Origin: Arsukibacterium sp. UBA3155
GTDB lineage: Bacteria > Pseudomonadota > Gammaproteobacteria > Enterobacterales > Alteromonadaceae
DNA length: 64,000 bases
Assembly: GCA_002364615.1 (NCBI GenBank)
Contig: DEYP01000028.1
Coordinates: 1 to 64,000, forward strand
Direction: 5' to 3'
Position 1 is the first letter of the stretch. Every line of letters starts with the position of its first letter. Below are positions 51,972-61,497 of the stretch, piece by piece. The notes beneath the pieces were generated by a model. That model was not told the origin of the DNA and searched no databases. It saw only the letters and a list, made by a program, of their open reading frames with translations. Position numbers and translations under genes: made by a program.

Positions 51972-54074
51972 TTAACTGCGGTTTTGCAGCCAAACGATGT
52001 CGGTATCGTAATGACGCGGCTGCACACTGAATACACTGCCGGCATTGTCGCTATGGATCTCCAGCGGCAATGCCGAAGCAGGCCAGGTATAACTGGCCGT
52101 CTCTCCGCTTTGCCAATCGTATACCTTTAGCTGCCAATGCTGGCGGTCCAGCCAGAGTAATTGCTGGCGATTCGTCGCCCACTGCGCTGGCAGAATGTGA
52201 TGCCAGTTCAGGTTGACAGGTAGAGGTGTCAGTTGCAACGGCTGCTGCGCTGACCATAATGCCAGCTTATCATCATTATAAAACTGCACCACTAATCCAT
52301 CAGGCGCACATTTAAAGTTAACGACTCCTGTTAGCAATACTTCTGGTTGCTGCTGTTGATGCAGCAATTGCCAGCCGTCGCTATTTTGCTCCGTCCAGTA
52401 CAGCGTATTGTGGCAGCTTTGATAACGGCCCGTTACCGGCGTGCCAGCCAGCAATGATAGCGCGCCATCATCCAGTGCAATCTGATATAACTGATTATCG
52501 ATAACGGCCAGCAAAAGTGCCTGATGCCAGAACAACTGCTGGACGTACTGACCCGCGACTAATCGTGATAATTGCCGGCTCTCGCCAGCATTGGTCAACC
52601 ATACCTGATTGTCCCCGGCCCTCTCTGACACAAAAGCCAGTTGCTGATCCCTGGCCGCAAACAGCCGCTCGTTGCGGTTACTGGTTTGCCAGCTCTGCTC
52701 ACTATTTAACAAACCATCCTCAAATACCAAATTAACAATATCGGTTGTATAGTTAAGGTGTTGGGTAGTTAATATTCGCTGCTGGTAGCGTTGCGGTTGA
52801 GTCAGTTGCCAGGTCATCGGGCCTAAGCTTAGCTGGGTATTATCCTTAAGGTTATATAACTGTAATTCACTGTTTTTCAGGGTTAGCAACGCATGGTACT
52901 GATCCCAGCGACTGCTGGAAATAATCTGCTGATCAAAGTCATCAATGGCGTCCAGTAGCTGCAGCTGGGGATCAACCCGATAAAGCTGACTGCGATAGAA
53001 ATCCTGCTGAGCGGCCAGATAAAGCGATTGCCCCACCACGAGCAACTGATCTGCGCTTTGCCATTTTTCCGGAAACGCCATGACTCTGGCGGTGCTGCCA
53101 TCTTCTGAGCGCCGCCATAACTCATAGCGCCGCAAATCAGTGGCATAATCCAGCCAGAACCATTGGTTTTTTAGAATAGCTAACCCTTGCTCTAATACCT
53201 GCTGACAAGGCATTACTTTGCTCGCCGGCGAAAACTCAGGCATTACCTGTTGCTGGTAAAAGTAGCAACGTTGTTCATCGTCCAGCGCCCGAAACAGCAA
53301 CTGGGCCTGATCTAACCATACCGGTTGGCTGACTTCATCATATTGTGTGTCATTATAACTTACCTTTAAGCTGGCTAAATCCTGACGGGCCAGTTGATAG
53401 GGTGCATCTTCTGACTCGCGATACCAATAAAACGCAAATTGCTCAGCGCTCTCCAATGTTGCCCAGAATTCTTGTCCTGTTAGCGCACTTAATGGCTTAA
53501 TCGAATCGGGTAACTTGGTCAGAGGCGTTACGGTCATACTGGCCAGCAAATATGCTAACACCGTACCACCGAGTAATAACACCGAACATACCGCACTGAT
53601 AAAGCGCCATGGCAGGCCTGATGCACCGGTTTCAGAGGCGTCATTTGCCGGGGGGCGTGCTGCAGAAGTGGCGAAGGATGCCCCAGACAGTGTCAGGCTA
53701 TTAGCCAGAGCAGGCTTATGCTGCGCAGTGGTTAACGGCTCAATAAGGCAACGCCACTGATAGCCTTTTTTTGCTATGGTTGAAATGTAAAGTGGCGACT
53801 TTACGTTATCGCCCAGTACTTTACGCAAGGCGCCCACTGCCCGCATAACGGCGGCATCGGTACCTTCGCCTGCAGGCCAGACATCATTAATTAAGGTATC
53901 TTTATCCAGAACTTGGTCACAATGCAGCAAAAAATAATTCAGCAGGCTGTGCAACCGGGGTTCCAATACCACCGCAACCGCAGTGCCGGAATCAGCTGCC
54001 ACTGGCAACAATTGGCCGTAAGCTGCCTGATAATACCAGTTGCCAATTTTTACCAGTGGTTCTAAATTCGACAT
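51972..54074 (-). CDS. ToxR/CadC-like membrane transcription regulator with large periplasmic domain (A)
   Basis: The product has 700 residues. An OmpR-type winged helix is at about 1-112 (LLNYFLLHCDQVLDKDTLINDVW, AVMRAVGALRKVLGD, YISTIAKKGYQW). A Ser/Thr/Pro-rich linker leads to one membrane helix (about 156-179). The periplasmic part (about 185-700) has repeating short strands with Trp and Gln (WLDQAQLLFRALDD, QLAFVSERAGDNQVWLTNAG), consistent with a beta-propeller. It resembles the regulator at 54528-56684 in plan and in the N-terminal domain, so the two are probably paralogues. It should sense a periplasmic signal and act directly on DNA. Confidence 0.85.
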   Translation of the reverse strand: MSNLEPLVKIGNWYYQAAYGQLLPVAADSGTAVAVVLEPRLHSLLNYFLLHCDQVLDKDTLINDVWPAGEGTDAAVMRAVGALRKVLGDNVKSPLYISTIAKKGYQWRCLIEPLTTAQHKPALANSLTLSGASFATSAARPPANDASETGASGLPWRFISAVCSVLLLGGTVLAYLLASMTVTPLTKLPDSIKPLSALTGQEFWATLESAEQFAFYWYRESEDAPYQLARQDLASLKVSYNDTQYDEVSQPVWLDQAQLLFRALDDEQRCYFYQQQVMPEFSPASKVMPCQQVLEQGLAILKNQWFWLDYATDLRRYELWRRSEDGSTARVMAFPEKWQSADQLLVVGQSLYLAAQQDFYRSQLYRVDPQLQLLDAIDDFDQQIISSSRWDQYHALLTLKNSELQLYNLKDNTQLSLGPMTWQLTQPQRYQQRILTTQHLNYTTDIVNLVFEDGLLNSEQSWQTSNRNERLFAARDQQLAFVSERAGDNQVWLTNAGESRQLSRLVAGQYVQQLFWHQALLLAVIDNQLYQIALDDGALSLLAGTPVTGRYQSCHNTLYWTEQNSDGWQLLHQQQQPEVLLTGVVNFKCAPDGLVVQFYNDDKLALWSAQQPLQLTPLPVNLNWHHILPAQWATNRQQLLWLDRQHWQLKVYDWQSGETASYTWPASALPLEIHSDNAGSVFSVQPRHYDTDIVWLQNRS

Positions 54075-54166
54075 TAAGGTCCGCCCGACTAAAGTGTCAG
54101 AGCGGATTATACCTTAATAAACGCAAAAGTAGAGTGTATCTGCTTTAGAAACGAATTTAAGCTGGC

Positions 54167-54415
54167 TCAGGCAAGCTGAACTTCATCTTTCTTATCTTTA
54201 GTGGTGTCTTTATCGCCACTTGGTTTTGGCGCAGAGCTGTCAGATGGCACGGGTTTTTGCTGGTCCGGGTCACGGCATGTTGGCCAAAAAGAGCATACTA
54301 ATAGGTCGTCAATGTAAAGTGATTCGTTTTCAGTCATACTGTCATTTATCGAACTGGCGGTAGATGCCAGACTAATGCTGGCAGTTACAACGATTATTTT
54401 TAATGCTTTTATCAT
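54167..54415 (-). CDS. Small secreted two-cysteine protein between two membrane regulators
   Basis: The product has 82 residues. A signal peptide (about 1-20) is followed by an acidic segment, then C41-SFWPT-C47, which could close a small disulfide loop, and a disordered tail rich in Pro, Lys and Asp (DQQKPVPSDSS, KDTTKDKKDE). GGAG lies 8 bases before the ATG. No family is recognised. Its position between two similar membrane regulators on the same strand suggests a role in their signalling, as ligand or as target; this is inference. Confidence 0.65.
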   Translation of the reverse strand: MIKALKIIVVTASISLASTASSINDSMTENESLYIDDLLVCSFWPTCRDPDQQKPVPSDSSAPKPSGDKDTTKDKKDEVQLA

Positions 54416-54527
54416 AGTAAAATCTCCGGGTTTCAGTCACATAGTTGTGCTTAACACGATCGACCCTACTCTTAAACTGCCGATGAAACTCGATGGTTTT
54501 TCAATAAAAACTTTACAAATTGTCGAT

Positions 54528-56684
54528 CTAGAAATTTATCTCGGCAATATCAAAATCTGCCCTTGCCGCTTCCAAATAGTAAACTTCCTTTTCATCCAAT
54601 GACATACTAAAACGACTGTGATAGAGATAATCGTCTATAACCTGTTCTTTAATTGTATTATTGGTTAAATCGTAATAGCGTAATTGATATTGAGTACCAT
54701 CCAGCAAATACGTAAAGTAAAAGCCCTCAGAACGGAGGTCTAACTTAAAAAAGGCCTGATCTGCGGTCGTACCTAAGTTAAGTACTCTCGTGTCTCCATT
54801 ATTGTATTCAATAACAAAATCCTTCGAGTTAGCATCACGCCAGATACTGTACTCAGCAATATAACTTTGCTGATATAACTCACGATCGGTTGCCAGCAAG
54901 CGCTTCTCAATCTCGGTATCAACGGCAGCGGCAATAACATCCCAGCGCCCCTGCCGCGATTGGGCATAAAATATCTCTGTGCCATCCCGGCTCCAGGCAG
55001 GATAAGCCACCGCTTCTCCATCCTGTCCTACGACTTGTCTTAACTCACCACTGAGAGTGAGCTGCCAGATTCCGGTATTCAAATGTAATAACAACTGGTT
55101 GCCGTCTGGTGCAAATACCAGACTGCGGATCCGCTCACGACTGGTAAAATCTGTTATCTGTTGCTGACGGCCGTCCGGATAAAATAACCAGACCTGAGGC
55201 AAACCGGAACGGCGCGACACAACGGCGGTAGGCCCTTGCGGCTGAGGATTAATTTCAACTAATGATTCATTGCGGTTCGAACTGTACACCAGGCTCTCTG
55301 CAGGGGTTGCCGCAAACATCTTATTGTTCACCTTTTTAATATTGGTATGGGCGAAAAAACCCACCGATGCATAAATTTTACCGCTTACAGCCCCAACCTG
55401 GATTTCACTGGCATGGTTGTCGGTATAGGCAAGCTCCCGACTCTCACCACTGGCTACATTTACGATACCCAGTGATGTCGGCCCTGATGGGTAAATAATA
55501 CTGCGATCATCCAAGGTCCAGTCGATATTCCCCGGATAAGCATCGTCAATTTGTACCAACAAACGGGTTGCCCGATTGGTTAAATCCAGCACCCAAATTT
55601 GCGCAGCGCCGGCAGCATCGCGAATAAAAGCGATTTTATCCCCGGCACGTGAATACCGGCCGGCATAGTCGCCAAAGCTGCTGGTGGGCGGTACGGTTAA
55701 TTGCTCGGCAGTGCCACCTGCTAACGGATACATCATCATTACCATTTGTTTTTGTTCTGCATCCAGGCTGGGATACACAATATAGCGCCCATCTGGCGAC
55801 CAGCTTACCCGGGCGGATACCGATTCAGGGGTGCATCGCGTTAACAGCGTATCTGACTTAGCCATCAGCTTGCCAGGTTCCAGTTCGATAAGCCGGATTT
55901 CACAACGGCGATCCGGTAGCATTCTATGGTAAGCTATTTGACTGCCATCGGGACTAAACGCGGCCCCCAGACTGCTGCCACTTTCTGCTGTGAGCTGCAC
56001 TCGTTGATGGCTTTGTAAATCTTGCAGCGTAAGTACCGCTATTAAATCGGAACCCTGTTTGGCATAACTATAGGCCAGATAACGCTCATCGGCGGACACA
56101 TTATGATAAAATTCCAGGCCATCCAGCGAGGTAATGGGCTGGTAGCGCCACAACGGAACGCTATTTGTTTCTGCAATCTGGTTGTCGGTAACCGGTTTTA
56201 ACCACAGTAACCATATCAGCAGCAACAGCAAAGGTACCGCCAGCAACAACCCCACAACCCAAGTCTGGCGGTTTGCTTTAACTACAGCCACATGTTGACC
56301 AGGTGTAACTGCAGTCGGCAGGAGCATTGATTTATCCGGAGCTTCACTGACAGGCGCGATAAACCGATAGCCCCGCTTGGGAATAGTTTCAATATAGGTC
56401 GGCTGACGACTATCATCGTCCAGCGCAATTCTTATCGCCCTGATCACCCGCATGACCCGGCCGTCTGAAACATCCCTAATCCCCCAGACATCAGCCAGTA
56501 ACTGATCTTTGGTAACCAGGTTGCCCGCATGAACGATAAAGTAGTTAACGACCTTCTGGCCAAGGTTATCTAAATCAGCGGTTGCAACAATGTCGCCATG
56601 CGCACTAAGTTGCACCAGCTTGTCTTCTTTTGCCAGATAATGCCATTCACCCACCTGGAGCGATCGTTCGGGTTTAATTTCCAT
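54528..56684 (-). CDS. ToxR/CadC-like membrane transcription regulator with TolB-like propeller (B)
   Basis: The product has 718 residues. The OmpR-type winged helix is at about 7-112 (VVNYFIVHAGNLVTKDQLLADVW, RVMRVIRAIRIALDDD, YIETIPKRGYRFIAPV). One membrane helix lies at about 142-162. The periplasmic part shows TolB/WD40-type blades: AAFSPDGSQIAYHR, VSWSPDGRYIVYPS, LVFAPDGNQLLLHL and AWSRDGTEIFYAQ. Such proteins read periplasmic or peptide signals in Shewanella-Alteromonas relatives. Its ribosome binding site is weak. Confidence 0.87.
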   Translation of the reverse strand: MEIKPERSLQVGEWHYLAKEDKLVQLSAHGDIVATADLDNLGQKVVNYFIVHAGNLVTKDQLLADVWGIRDVSDGRVMRVIRAIRIALDDDSRQPTYIETIPKRGYRFIAPVSEAPDKSMLLPTAVTPGQHVAVVKANRQTWVVGLLLAVPLLLLLIWLLWLKPVTDNQIAETNSVPLWRYQPITSLDGLEFYHNVSADERYLAYSYAKQGSDLIAVLTLQDLQSHQRVQLTAESGSSLGAAFSPDGSQIAYHRMLPDRRCEIRLIELEPGKLMAKSDTLLTRCTPESVSARVSWSPDGRYIVYPSLDAEQKQMVMMMYPLAGGTAEQLTVPPTSSFGDYAGRYSRAGDKIAFIRDAAGAAQIWVLDLTNRATRLLVQIDDAYPGNIDWTLDDRSIIYPSGPTSLGIVNVASGESRELAYTDNHASEIQVGAVSGKIYASVGFFAHTNIKKVNNKMFAATPAESLVYSSNRNESLVEINPQPQGPTAVVSRRSGLPQVWLFYPDGRQQQITDFTSRERIRSLVFAPDGNQLLLHLNTGIWQLTLSGELRQVVGQDGEAVAYPAWSRDGTEIFYAQSRQGRWDVIAAAVDTEIEKRLLATDRELYQQSYIAEYSIWRDANSKDFVIEYNNGDTRVLNLGTTADQAFFKLDLRSEGFYFTYLLDGTQYQLRYYDLTNNTIKEQVIDDYLYHSRFSMSLDEKEVYYLEAARADFDIAEINF

Positions 56685-56718
56685 AATTGTGAGTTTGCCG
56701 CACCCTTTATGTTAATCG

Positions 56719-58974
56719 TTAATTAGAATTTTCACAGGTCAATTGCTGCTGCATTTCATCTGATATCGCAGGTAATAACAATATGTTAGCGCAAGTTTCT
56801 GCCACGGGTGTACCGCTGCTTGCTGAAAAAGCCTGTACCTGTACCTGATCGGGCAAATATTGAATTATTGACTGGGCTCCCTGGCCTTTAAAAAAGTCAA
56901 TAAACAAGGGTAAGGCACCGCTACTGCCAGTCAGCCCAATTGGCTTGTTGTCATCACGCCCCAGCCATATCGTCACTAATGTTTGCTGATCAAAGCCACT
57001 GAACCAACTGTCCCGATAATCACTGGAGGTACCGGTTTTTCCGGCGAACACGGTAGTGGGCATCGCATATTGCAATGCTTTGGCTGTGCCGGTTTGTGTT
57101 GCCGAAATTAACGCATGCTGCAACAAGTAAATACTGCTTGGAGGATAACGGCTGTAGCGCTCACCTGAGCGGTGATAAAGGCGATGACCATCCTGATCCG
57201 TCACCGCCTGCACGGTGGCTAACATTTGATACACTCCATCGTTAGCGATGGTCTGATAAAGCTGACTCACTTCCATCGGGCTCAGTTCCACTGCACCGAG
57301 CAATGCAGCCGGATGCAAACTGACCCGCCGATTCAGCCCCAGCTTACGCAAACCGTCACTTATCGCCGGCATTCCCAGCTGTAAACCTAAACGCACCGTC
57401 GGCACATTAAGGGAGTCAGTTAATGCCGTGACTAAGTTTACCGGGCCTCGGAAGGTTTTATCAAAATTCTGGGGCTGCCAGTCCTCATTATTTGAACGTA
57501 AACTAAGGGGTTGGTCCTGCAGGATTGACGCCAGCGAAAAACGCCCGGGCTGATTAAGTGCTTCCAGATAAATAACCGGTTTAATAATACTACCAATTTG
57601 CCGCCGGGCATCTAATGCCCGGTTAAAGCCGGCAAATCCGCTTTCTCTGCCCCCTACCAATGCCTGAATTTCTGCCTGCTGGTAATTCACTACCATCATG
57701 GCGGCCTGCAACTGTTCATCCTTATTTTGTAATTGCTCTGTTACGGTCAGTTCGGCTTGCTGCTGCGCTTTGGGATCTAAAAAGGTAAATACCTTGATGC
57801 CACTACTTAACAACCGTTGGTCAAAATTAATCTGGCGTAGCTCTTTTTTAACTGCATCCAGATAGGCAGGAAAACGCGCATTCAGATACTGGCCACGCGC
57901 AACCAGTTGTAGCGGCTGAGCAAGAGCCTGCTGATACTGTTCACCAGTAAGCAAATGATGTTCGAACATTAATCTGAGCACTAAATCCCGGCGGTTGACG
58001 GCCCGCTCTGGATAGCGCCGTGGATCATAATAGGACGGGCCTTTTAGCAAGCCAATCATTAACGCCATTTCATCTGGTCGCAGCTCCGTTATCGGTTTGG
58101 CAAAATAAAACCGGCTGGCTAAACCAAACCCATGTACTGCCGTTGCGTGATTCTGGCCCAGAAATATTTCGTTCAGATAAGCTTCGAGCAAGTGGTCCTT
58201 ACTAAAGCGGTAATCCAGGATCAGCGCTATCATCGCTTCGTTCACTTTACGCAGCAAGGTTCGGTCGCTGGTTAAGTACATATTTTTTGCCAGCTGCTGG
58301 GTTAACGTAGAACCGCCCTGCACCGTGCGCCCGGCACTGATATTGGCCCATAGAGCCCGCAACACGGAAAGCGGTGACACCCCACGATGGTGATAAAAAT
58401 CACGGTCTTCTACCAATAACAAGCCTTCTTTGAGCAAGCCTGGCACTTGCTCTAACCTGACCAGCTCACGGTCTTCCTGATGCGGCGACAACATATGCTC
58501 AATTAACTGTGGTTCCAACCTTGCAAAGTTAACTTCCTGCTGCTGACGGTAACGAATGCGGTTAATACCACTGCTGTTAAATTCAACACTGAACAGGGCT
58601 TCAGGTTCCATGCCATCGATATAAGTAAAAGCGCGCCGGTATATCGTGACATGATTGCGCGATACGCTGTATTGACCAGCAGCCGTCATCGCTGGATTGC
58701 GTTGGTACTGCAGTTGTTCCAGCTCGGCTTGCAATTGCAGTGAGCTTAATGCTTTGCCGGGATACAGCTCGAGACTACGGGCATAGATTTGCGCTGGCAC
58801 CTGCCATTTCTGACCGGCAAAGGCACGGGTGACTTTACTATCCAGATAAATCAGATAGGTAAGCAGCACGCACAAGGTTACCAGAGCCAGCTTACCTAGC
58901 GTAATTAATGACCTATGCCACCATGGCCGGACTTTCATTTTCGGCGTACCAGCGCCTTTACTTCGGGTTGACAT
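56719..58974 (-). CDS. mrcB: Bifunctional penicillin-binding protein 1B
   Basis: The product has 751 residues. A short cytoplasmic tail and membrane helix (about 22-44) lead a UB2H-like region, then the glycosyltransferase with catalytic E189 (VEDRDFYHHRG) and STLTQQLAKNMYLT. The transpeptidase has the serine S462 and K465 (GSIIKP), DSLNVP and KTGTSS. The UB2H region suggests an LpoB-type activator. Its start overlaps the hrpB end by 17 bases, so the two are cotranscribed. Confidence 0.95.
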   Translation of the reverse strand: MSTRSKGAGTPKMKVRPWWHRSLITLGKLALVTLCVLLTYLIYLDSKVTRAFAGQKWQVPAQIYARSLELYPGKALSSLQLQAELEQLQYQRNPAMTAAGQYSVSRNHVTIYRRAFTYIDGMEPEALFSVEFNSSGINRIRYRQQQEVNFARLEPQLIEHMLSPHQEDRELVRLEQVPGLLKEGLLLVEDRDFYHHRGVSPLSVLRALWANISAGRTVQGGSTLTQQLAKNMYLTSDRTLLRKVNEAMIALILDYRFSKDHLLEAYLNEIFLGQNHATAVHGFGLASRFYFAKPITELRPDEMALMIGLLKGPSYYDPRRYPERAVNRRDLVLRLMFEHHLLTGEQYQQALAQPLQLVARGQYLNARFPAYLDAVKKELRQINFDQRLLSSGIKVFTFLDPKAQQQAELTVTEQLQNKDEQLQAAMMVVNYQQAEIQALVGGRESGFAGFNRALDARRQIGSIIKPVIYLEALNQPGRFSLASILQDQPLSLRSNNEDWQPQNFDKTFRGPVNLVTALTDSLNVPTVRLGLQLGMPAISDGLRKLGLNRRVSLHPAALLGAVELSPMEVSQLYQTIANDGVYQMLATVQAVTDQDGHRLYHRSGERYSRYPPSSIYLLQHALISATQTGTAKALQYAMPTTVFAGKTGTSSDYRDSWFSGFDQQTLVTIWLGRDDNKPIGLTGSSGALPLFIDFFKGQGAQSIIQYLPDQVQVQAFSASSGTPVAETCANILLLPAISDEMQQQLTCENSN

Positions 58975-61486
58975 CGCGTAACATCGCCTTTTTCGTTTTT
59001 GTTGTTGGCTGTGCGTCGGCCGGGTTATCTGGCCAGTAGTGTTTGGGATAACGACCTTTCATTTCTTTTTTAACATCCTGCCAGCTATTTTGCCAGAAGC
59101 TGGTTAAATCGCGGGTGACTTGCAGCGGCTGCCGCCCCGGTGCCAGCAAGGCAATGGTCAGAGCAATAGTGCCATTTAACACCGCGGGGGTGCTGAGTTG
59201 ACCATACATTTCCTGAACTCTGACTGAAAGTTGTGGCCCCCCGGGGTGCAGATAATCAATTTTTAGCCGGCTACCGGCAGGGGTTTGCCAATGCCCAGGC
59301 AATAACTGATTTAACACTTGTTGTTGCGAAAAGCTCAGTTGCGCCAACAATACCGGTTCCAGCTCCAATTGCGTAAGCTGGCTTTTTTTATGGATATTGC
59401 CAAGATAAGGCGCCAACCACTGATCCAAATTTGCCAGCAACCCAGCCTGACTGAAATCAGGCCAGTGCTTCACCTCAGGCTGGGTTGCGCTTTTTTTTGC
59501 TGCGCCACCGGACGCAGCCCGGTAATACTGGCAAAGCAATTGCACCCGGGCACATACACTTTGCGCCGCCTCAGACCAGGTCAATTCTGCCAGGCCGCGC
59601 CGGTTCAGATAATCAAGCCAGGCTTGTTGTCGTTCAGCCGCAGTGACAACCCCCTGTACCGGTTGCCGTTGCAATACCAGCTGACCAAAACAACGCTGAC
59701 GCTCACTACTGAAACTGGCGGTTTTATCCTGCCAGCCCGTTTTCAGCTGCCACGGCAACTGCCAATCGTCCAATATGTCATCCAGCTCGATGGCAACGGC
59801 ATGCCGAATACGGTTTTGTTGCTGCCATTGCTGAATATCTAATACCACCAGATAGTCTTTCTCTTGTAGCGGATGATCCGGCCCCAGGCTCGCCCCTACA
59901 CCATTTGCCAGCAAATAGCCCTGGCCCCGGCGCTGCGCCAGTTGGTCAGGAAAAGCCCTGAGCAACAACATAGCAAGCCATTGCATCGGTAAATTATCGC
60001 TGCCATTAGCTTTAGCGCCTAACCGGTGGGCGAATTGCCGGGCCTGCTGATGCTGAGGTAAATGCTTGTTATGCGCTAAGCTTTGAAGTTGCTGCTCCAG
60101 ATTAGCCTGCAGGTTACGACTGTCTTCCAACAACGCAGCAACTAAGGCAGATAACCAGCTTAAGCCTGGCGCCTCTGACTCGTGTTCACGTGCATACAAC
60201 ATCATATTAGCCAGGCGAACCGAGCTACCGGTTTGATATAATCGTCGGCCAAAAGACGTGATCACCCCGTGCTCATCCAGTGCAGCAAATTGTTGTAACA
60301 AGTGGTTTGCGACCGCCAGATGTGCCATCGGTGGTGGTGTTAACCAGTTTATATCAGCAGGCTGAGCGCCCCAAACGGCAAGTTCCAGCCGCAACTGTGT
60401 CAACTCTGCCAATTCAATCTCTGCGGGCTCAAACGCGGCTCGTCGCTGCCACAGTTCTGCGGTATCTATTCTATAGCAGCGTCCCGGTGCTTGCCGCCCA
60501 GCCCGGCCTGCACGCTGAGTCGCCGCGGCCTGACTGATGGCAACCGTCTCCAGCTTACTGATACCATGGCGAGGGTTAAAGCTGGCGCGCCTGCACAAGC
60601 CCGTGTCCACCACCAGATTAACCCCCTCGATGGTTAAACTGGTTTCAGCCAGATTCGTTGCCAGCACAATTTTATAGCGCCCGGCAACAGGGGCCGCTAT
60701 CGCAGCCTGTTGTTCAGACAGGGACAAAGCGCCAAGCAGTGAAAACACCTGCACATTATCTGGCAATGCCTGACCAGCCAGAAATTCCCTGGCCTTATTA
60801 ATCTCGGCTTGTCCTGGCAAAAAGACCAGAATATTACCGGACTGCTGCTGAAAAGCAGTGACAGCCTGACGGGCAGCCTGAATGGCGACAGGCTCGGTAC
60901 CTGGTTTAATGTACTGAATATCGACCGGATAACTGCGGCCGCTGCTACTGATAACCGGTGCCTGCAGATAACGCTCCAGTACCGCTACGTCCAGCGTAGC
61001 CGACATGACCAGAATTTTCAGATCGTCCCGCAGTTGTTGCACTTCTAAGCTGAGTGCCAGTGCCAGATCAGCATGCAATGAGCGTTCGTGAAATTCATCA
61101 AAAATAAGCAGAGTTACCCCAGCAAGTTCGGGGTCTTGTTGTAATTTGCGGGTAAGAATACCCTCAGTGACAATAAGTAGCCGGGTGGCCGCCGACTGAC
61201 AGCTATCATGCCTGATCTGATAACCGACGGTATGGCCAACCGGCTCATTCAGCTGCTGCGCCAGATAAGCCGCGATGGTTTTAGCGGCCAGTCTGCGCGG
61301 TTCCAGCATAATGATCTGGCCGGTTGCGACAGCACTATGTTGTAGTAACTGCAACGGTAACCAGGTCGATTTACCAGCACCAGGTGGCGCCGACAGAATC
61401 ACCCTGCTGTGGGTAGTCAGTAACTGGCGAAGCTCCGGTAGCACTGCTGCTACCGGTAAGTCCGGGCTAACCCGCTGGCTGGTCAC
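58958..61486 (-). CDS. hrpB: ATP-dependent helicase HrpB
   Basis: The product has 842 residues, the usual length. Walker A is SAPPGAGKST (about 34-43), Walker B reads DEFH in LIFDEFHERSLHADL, as in other HrpB. SATLD, TNLAETSLTIEGV and QRAGRAGRQAPGRCYR are motifs III, V and VI. The C-terminal HrpB domain (LAPGRQPLQVTRDLTSFW) ends with KGRYPKHYWPDNP. Its cellular role is unsettled; the coupling with mrcB is conserved in relatives. Confidence 0.94.
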   Translation of the reverse strand: MTSQRVSPDLPVAAVLPELRQLLTTHSRVILSAPPGAGKSTWLPLQLLQHSAVATGQIIMLEPRRLAAKTIAAYLAQQLNEPVGHTVGYQIRHDSCQSAATRLLIVTEGILTRKLQQDPELAGVTLLIFDEFHERSLHADLALALSLEVQQLRDDLKILVMSATLDVAVLERYLQAPVISSSGRSYPVDIQYIKPGTEPVAIQAARQAVTAFQQQSGNILVFLPGQAEINKAREFLAGQALPDNVQVFSLLGALSLSEQQAAIAAPVAGRYKIVLATNLAETSLTIEGVNLVVDTGLCRRASFNPRHGISKLETVAISQAAATQRAGRAGRQAPGRCYRIDTAELWQRRAAFEPAEIELAELTQLRLELAVWGAQPADINWLTPPPMAHLAVANHLLQQFAALDEHGVITSFGRRLYQTGSSVRLANMMLYAREHESEAPGLSWLSALVAALLEDSRNLQANLEQQLQSLAHNKHLPQHQQARQFAHRLGAKANGSDNLPMQWLAMLLLRAFPDQLAQRRGQGYLLANGVGASLGPDHPLQEKDYLVVLDIQQWQQQNRIRHAVAIELDDILDDWQLPWQLKTGWQDKTASFSSERQRCFGQLVLQRQPVQGVVTAAERQQAWLDYLNRRGLAELTWSEAAQSVCARVQLLCQYYRAASGGAAKKSATQPEVKHWPDFSQAGLLANLDQWLAPYLGNIHKKSQLTQLELEPVLLAQLSFSQQQVLNQLLPGHWQTPAGSRLKIDYLHPGGPQLSVRVQEMYGQLSTPAVLNGTIALTIALLAPGRQPLQVTRDLTSFWQNSWQDVKKEMKGRYPKHYWPDNPADAQPTTKTKKAMLRDVNPK

Positions 61487-61497
61487 AGTGCTATTGC

